Origin: Augochlora pura
Lineage: Eukaryota; Arthropoda; Insecta; Hymenoptera; Halictidae
Direction: 5' to 3'
DNA: 64,000 nucleotides
Assembly: GCF_028453695.1 (NCBI RefSeq)
Contig: NC_135777.1
Location: 20,263,714 to 20,327,713, forward strand
Part shown: piece by piece, positions 58,853-64,000 of the stretch
Numbering within the stretch: the stretch's first letter is position 1
How the letters are laid out: the number at the start of each line of letters is the position of its first letter
Notes under the pieces: generated by a model
The model's database searches: none
Told to the model about the DNA's origin: nothing
The model's input: the letters and a program-made list of their open reading frames with translations, nothing else
Translations under genes and position numbers: made by a program

Positions 58853-61000
58853 GCGAGCGAGACCCACCCCCGCATTATCTAGCAATTACTTTGCCGAGTA
58901 GCACAGCGCGCACTCGATCCGTGGTTAATACGGCCGGGCGGGCTCGGAAGAAGAGCGGCAAACGACGGGCTCGTTACGACGCATTGAACGCCGAAAAACG
59001 CATATGCTCTCGGCCGGCTGACTCGCAAACAACCCGTGCTTCCGAGGGCGCTTCGCTTGCGACTCCATCCCCCTCTCTTCTCCCCCCGTCGCGCCAGACT
59101 CGTCTGGATCGAACGGCCGCCGATATGCGATGGGAGCGTCACGGTGTATGCCGACGCGACGGCTTAATATTCGAAACAGGAGCCCCGCAACCCCGTGCTC
59201 GGGCTGATTTCGGTGTCGGACAGTTTGTCGGCGGCCGGGCTCGATAGTTCGCCACCTGGGAGGAAACTGTTCCAAATATATCGGGAACGCTTTACGGGTA
59301 ATTGGCTGGAAGTGTTTTGGTTCATTACGTAGCGAGCGGTCTCGGCTCAGCCGACTGTGGTTCCCCCGGGCCGCCATATTCCACTGTTTGGCAGCGCCTG
59401 CAAGTCAACGCCGCCGTTGTTCTCGCCTCGAAACTTACTTCCGGGGAGGAGCGATCCTTGCACACGTCACTTGCGAATAATTACTCCGAATGCTCTGCAA
59501 TCTATTGGATGTTTAGCTCAAATAGAGCCATTGAACTTTGTACAGTATATTCTCTCTTCTCAGCTTGTAAACTCAAATAGACATTTTGGGAAGTGGAGAT
59601 ACGATTATTCTTACAATCATTCCCAAATTGTCGATCTCTATTTACAAGCTCCGATACGATCGAAAAGAATTTACTGTACGTATGAATTTACTGTATGTAA
59701 AACATGCTATAGAACTCTGCAAACACGACTATTCGCTGTCGGTGTCGAATTGAGAAAGACAAAGCGAATCGACGCATATTTCGCAGCGTTATTATATATA
59801 CATACCAACGTGCAGGTAATTTACGGGTACATTCGAGCGTGCATAGATGACGCGGTTAGCCCCCGTTACGTGTTCAAACAGAATCGGATCGTGATTTATT
59901 AGCGTACTTAAACGAACGCGTTAAATGAGAATATGAAAAGATTATTGGTTTTACATATATTTAAGGAGAGAGAGCGAATTTTCGTGCGGTGTGCTCCATC
60001 TACGATTGGATTCAATGGACTGTATCTTATTATGTATTTTATGGTCCATGTGCCCATATAAGAGTCGCGCCAGATCAACGTGATTTATTTCACAACGTGA
60101 GAATAGGAAGGATACTATTTATTAAAGCGGTTTCTATGCGACGTATATTCGAGGTATGAAACAGGTGAGAACAGATCATAATACGAAATAGTAAGCACAA
60201 TATCGTCTTAGAATGTATATTTTCTCTGATCCAATACGCAATAAGATGCATCGAGTACATTTACTTTGTTATATGTTTGCGTTAAAATTTGCAAATGTAG
60301 GGTAGATTTAGTTTAATATTATTTCTTGCGTCAGCACACATATTCGTAAAAAATTAATATATACAATTTTTATATATTTTAATATATACAGTATAGTACC
60401 GTAATATAGTATAGGGATGCTATATAATTTCTTAAAAAGAAGAAAAATTTCGTAAGAGCTCTTTTCTGTTCTGTTCTCGTAAATTAACATTCCAAATTGA
60501 AATGCGCTGCTTTCTCTGCACTATTTTAAGTCAAAAAATATTTCAGCAAACCTACGAAATTCTAGCCTTTAACTCTAACCCTAAATTAGTTTTTTTATGC
60601 TTCTATAATACAATGAATTCTTCTCAATTGTCTATTCTAATTGTCTAAACTGAAAGACAAATCGAGAGAATTTACTATGTGTGTATAAAGTACAAATTAC
60701 ATCTTTACTATCAAAATAAAGTGTAAAGTACATCCAACACAGAATTCTCGATAATTTGTAGCGTCCAGCATTTTCCATCCCCGGAATCGGCCTTTTTTTC
60801 GTGTTCGCCGTCCCCAATTTTCGCGAGCCGGTTTGCGACACCCTCGACTTTCGCAGCGGCAATTTCGAGCGACATTCCGCGCATTCAGCAATTATCTCGA
60901 CGCAGTAAATGTACAACAGATCCCGTATCCGGGATCTAAGAGGGTGGAACAGCCGTGTCTGGCCGCGTAATCCCCGATTCAAAGTCGAGCTCGCCGGGTT
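58853..61000. other. GC-rich then long AT-rich stretch
   Basis: GC-rich to about 59480, AT-rich 59500-60760. A frame of 181 codons (59357-59902, plus) crosses into the AT-rich part and is not low-complexity, but has no motif I recognise and no exon signals, so it is not called. Confidence 0.45.
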
Positions 61001-63211
61001 ACTATCTTGACGGTCGCGGCGGGTAAGCAGCCCCGTGAACCCTGGGGATCGCGCGGCGGCGTTGCGTGGGCTCGGGGTCGATTGGCGAGATAAAAGGACG
61101 GCGGGGGCCGCGGTTTACAAAGGGCGAAAAGAGGACGGCCGGGACAGGTGTGTGTACGGCGAGCGGCGCGGAGTCGGGCCTGGCGTGGCCTGGCGTGGCC
61201 CGGGTCCGAGGCATCTAGCGCAGCGGAGCGCAATTACCTGCCCGCTAGAATTAGCTGGCCGCCTGTGAATCACAATTAATTCGTAATTAAATCCTTTGGC
61301 TAGGAGGCGTGGTCCTTTTCAGCGATGTATAGAGCGGCGGCGACGGCTCATGCACCGGTTGGTGGGCACCCACGTCCGACCGCTCCGGACCGAACGACGT
61401 CGAGCGTATCGTCGGGCCGGGGTGACAGCCGGAAATAAAGGGCCGGCCGTGCATTAACGTCGACGGTCAAAGGGTCGCTCGAATATCGACCGAGACGGTC
61501 GACAGCGTTAAATTGCCATTTGTCGGCCGGGGAATGCCTCTGATTAGCGCGCGGTGGCCTATCACCCAATACGTCGCTTCGCTGCGAAGTCGGCTAAGTA
61601 AAATTCACTGCACACGCGACGAGTGAAAAGAAATGGCCGCCCGACGTCGATTCACAACCAGAGAAAATTTCGCGTCGCGGCCTTTGATTATTTTAGAATT
61701 AACCCCCGGCGAGAAATTAACCCCACAGTCGCGCGTTCCGTGATTCTCGCGAACGCCGTTCAAGAGACGGTTCACGCACGGTCGCCTCGACTTTATTATA
61801 CCCGGTGTATATCGGTTATCATAATTTATCCCGGAATTACGAGCTTCCCGGAATCGGTACTTTTTCCAACCCACGTGTCCGCGATCACTTGCGCGAGTAA
61901 CGCGCGATTGTAAATTGAATGAAGACAAATTCGCGTGATACCGAGATTAAGTTCACGCTCCGCGGCGAAAGCACGCGCGATTTACAACCAGGAAGTTCAC
62001 ACGATTCGCGATATCTATCCGTTCCCGGGCGCTACAGAAACCAACACGCGTAGATCCGAATCTCTCCATTAAACTTCGGTTCGGAGTTTATTGTAGATCC
62101 CGTTCCCAGATAGAAATCCGGTGGTTTCAACTGTAATTTAGAGGAGGAGCCTGCTTGCTATCCGACGCGAAAAACAACCGTCTTCAGGAGGTGAAGCCAA
62201 TTCGCGCCTGGTGCTAAGTAACCGACGAGCCGCGGATGATCTGAACGTGGATGATCTAAACGAGAGATCTCTGTGAAATTATGTTCACCGAGGAAATTAC
62301 TCGAGGATAATCGTCGGACGCTTTTCTACGAGATGGTATCAAAAGTCCATGCGTGGTTGAATTATAGATTGGATTTCTTGAGTCACCAATATTCTATCTA
62401 CTGTTCGTCGCAGTAGTTAGAAATGTTTTACGCGAGTTTATATTACAAATATATCATAGGTCAACTTTGTAATAAAAATCAATAGGTTCTTACAAAAATA
62501 TTTTATTTATTTTAGATTCGATTTTAAGACTGATTGAAATTTATTAGAAATATTTAAATATTAAATTTATATTTAGAATTTAGATGTATTAAGAAGTATT
62601 TAGAAGTATTAAGTTATTTCTCTCTTGTAAAAAAGTCCTTATTAATTATAACCTAATTAATTCAACTCCTATTTTAATACTAAGCCGATTGCGATCGGTT
62701 TCACATATTTTATTTCCTCTCGTAGAAAACGACTGCACAAACCTCTCGATTCTGACATAATAAAAATGTCGGAAGGCATCGATAAAAGTCTCGTCATTCA
62801 TATAAAACACCACATATCAAATCTGAGTTCGATATTAAACCTGAACATTGCTTACTCTGAAACAATTACCGTATCATCGGATAAGTTCGAAGACTGGCGT
62901 AAAAGTTAGAATTTCTCCTAACAAGCTGCGATCATTTTACAATAAAGAGATCGTTGCTCCATCGGAAAAACCGACTGCAAGTAAAAGGAGAATTCCAAGA
63001 CGTGCGCGGCGGCGATTAATTAACCAAGAACCCGGGAAGAGAGTTGGCCGACTCGTCACAAGTTCTTACACCCTTCTCCAGACAAAGGGAGACCGATCGT
63101 TGACAGGGACGATTAATATCAGGAGTAAATTGGCAATTCCGATCAAAGCCGGAGCGTTTCCCCGTTCCCAGTGGGCTGGATACGGGCGAGGGTTGAACGC
63201 ACACAGACACA

Positions 63212-63235
63212 CAGAGAGAGAGAGAGAGAGAGAGA
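63212..63235. repeat. (GA)n microsatellite
   Basis: A GA run of about twelve units, preceded by ACAC/GACAC sequence. Confidence 0.94.
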
Positions 63236-63523
63236 AGTGACGTCGTGCGTTTGGTATAAATTTTACGGCCGACACCCCGCGCAGCCCGGCGTTCCTTATC
63301 GCGAGGATCAGCCCGCGGCACGGACGCGGCGGGATCGTCCGAAAATTACTTTCGCCATCCTGATCGCATTTCCGATCGAGTTGGCCGGCCGGCACGGAAA
63401 ACTCGATACGAATTACCGCCGGGGGCTGTAATATCGGCCGCTCGAGTCCCGGGGTCCTCGCTCGGAACACGGAATTCGCCGGAGCCTTTCTTCGACGATC
63501 CGCCGTTTATCTCCGGCTCTGCG

Positions 63524-63550
63524 CTTCGTTTCGTTTCGTTTCGTTTCGTT
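63524..63550. repeat. (TTTCG)n pentanucleotide repeat
   Basis: About five TTCGT/TTTCG units. This differs from TTAGG, the usual arthropod telomere unit. Confidence 0.93.
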
Positions 63551-64000
63551 CGCGTTTCCTTCTTCATCCGCGCCTTGTTCTACGACGGTGGCCGCGCGCG
63601 CGCGTATAGTATCAAGAGTCGAGAGAGGGAGGGAGAAATAGTTGGAACCGAAGCGGAAAACAGTCAGGAGGCCAACAGACGCTTGAAAATTCCAACGGCT
63701 GGACGGTCGGTCGTTTGCGATAATCGATGTCTCCTCTTCACGGTTCTCCACCCTTCGGGACAAACGAGCCGAGCGTACCCCGTTGAGTTACGGTGGCTGT
63801 ACACGCGACGTACTCTTCGCCCGTCGGCCCCCTCCGCGGACATTCTGCGAACCGTGATCTCTCCTATCCCGGTCCGTTTCAATCACGAGTCAACCTTTTT
63901 GCCCGGCGAAACCTCCGGCCTCTCTCTCTCTCTCTTCGGGGCTGGGTGTCCACCGGTCGAGAGTTAAACCGTCGCGAATCCCGACGGTACTCCATGACAG

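Larger units (their letters stand above)
61001..64000. other. GC-rich noncoding block with AT-rich dip
   Basis: GC-rich to about 62320, AT-rich 62330-62860, GC-rich to the end. It contains a doubled GGCCTGGCGT (61179-61198), a GA run (63212-63235) and the TTTCG array. A small hairpin CCGTCG-CGAATCC-CGACGG lies near the right edge (63969-63987). The overlapping frames on both strands at 63016-63967 are judged chance. Confidence 0.5.

Noticed and set aside
63524..63550. Telomere-type repeat
   Set aside because: The unit is TTTCG, not TTAGG, and the array is only about five units.

Overview
The window looks like noncoding nuclear DNA from an insect. A hymenopteran, perhaps a bee, is my best guess. 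This is an inference from style, not from a marker gene: CpG dinucleotides are abundant, blocks of GC-rich and AT-rich sequence alternate every one to three kilobases, long GA/CT, CGG/CGT and GAAA microsatellites are frequent, and short elements flanked by TTAA are scattered through the AT-rich blocks. There is no prokaryotic gene organisation, no rRNA, no CRISPR array and no intact transposase.

I could not recognise any protein-coding exon. The long open frames sit in GC-rich or CpG-rich DNA or run through simple repeats. They overlap equally long frames on the other strand and translate to Arg/Ser/Pro-rich, low-complexity text. I treat them as chance. The window is best read as an intergenic region or very large intron. 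Two places resemble 5' untranslated exons ending in a good splice donor (about 10560-10801 and 56340-57571), and one short GC-rich leader-like stretch carries two adjacent small ORFs (26484-26613).

Layout: 1-9.1 kb holds alternating GC and AT blocks, an assembly gap at 2322-2421, GAAA and GA microsatellites and an 18-bp GC minisatellite. 9.1-17.3 kb is mostly GC-rich with trinucleotide repeats. 17.3-22.5 kb has a 53-bp and a 19-bp minisatellite and two TTAA elements. 22.5-30.6 kb is GC-rich with a leader-like stretch near 26.5 kb. 30.6-38.9 kb is the richest repeat region: four TTAA elements, an AT-rich decayed tandem array, and a tandem duplication of about 220 bp into one copy of which a TTAA element has inserted. 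38.9-49 kb is GC-rich and packed with GA/CT repeats, includes a tRNA-like Pol III promoter pair, and ends at a second gap inside a CT microsatellite. 49-53 kb is AT-rich with two TTAA elements. 53-64 kb has a G-quadruplex-type minisatellite, a perfect 24-bp-stem hairpin, a reiterated motif, a CpG-rich block, a 20-bp palindrome and a GC-rich foldback.

The most informative observation is a family of about ten short elements bounded by TTAA followed by CCCTTTGCACTCG-like terminal inverted repeats. TTAA is the target duplicated by piggyBac-type transposases, so these look like nonautonomous piggyBac-like MITEs. One copy (34265-34504) lies inside a tandem duplication whose other half keeps the empty TTAA site, giving an internal control for the insertion.
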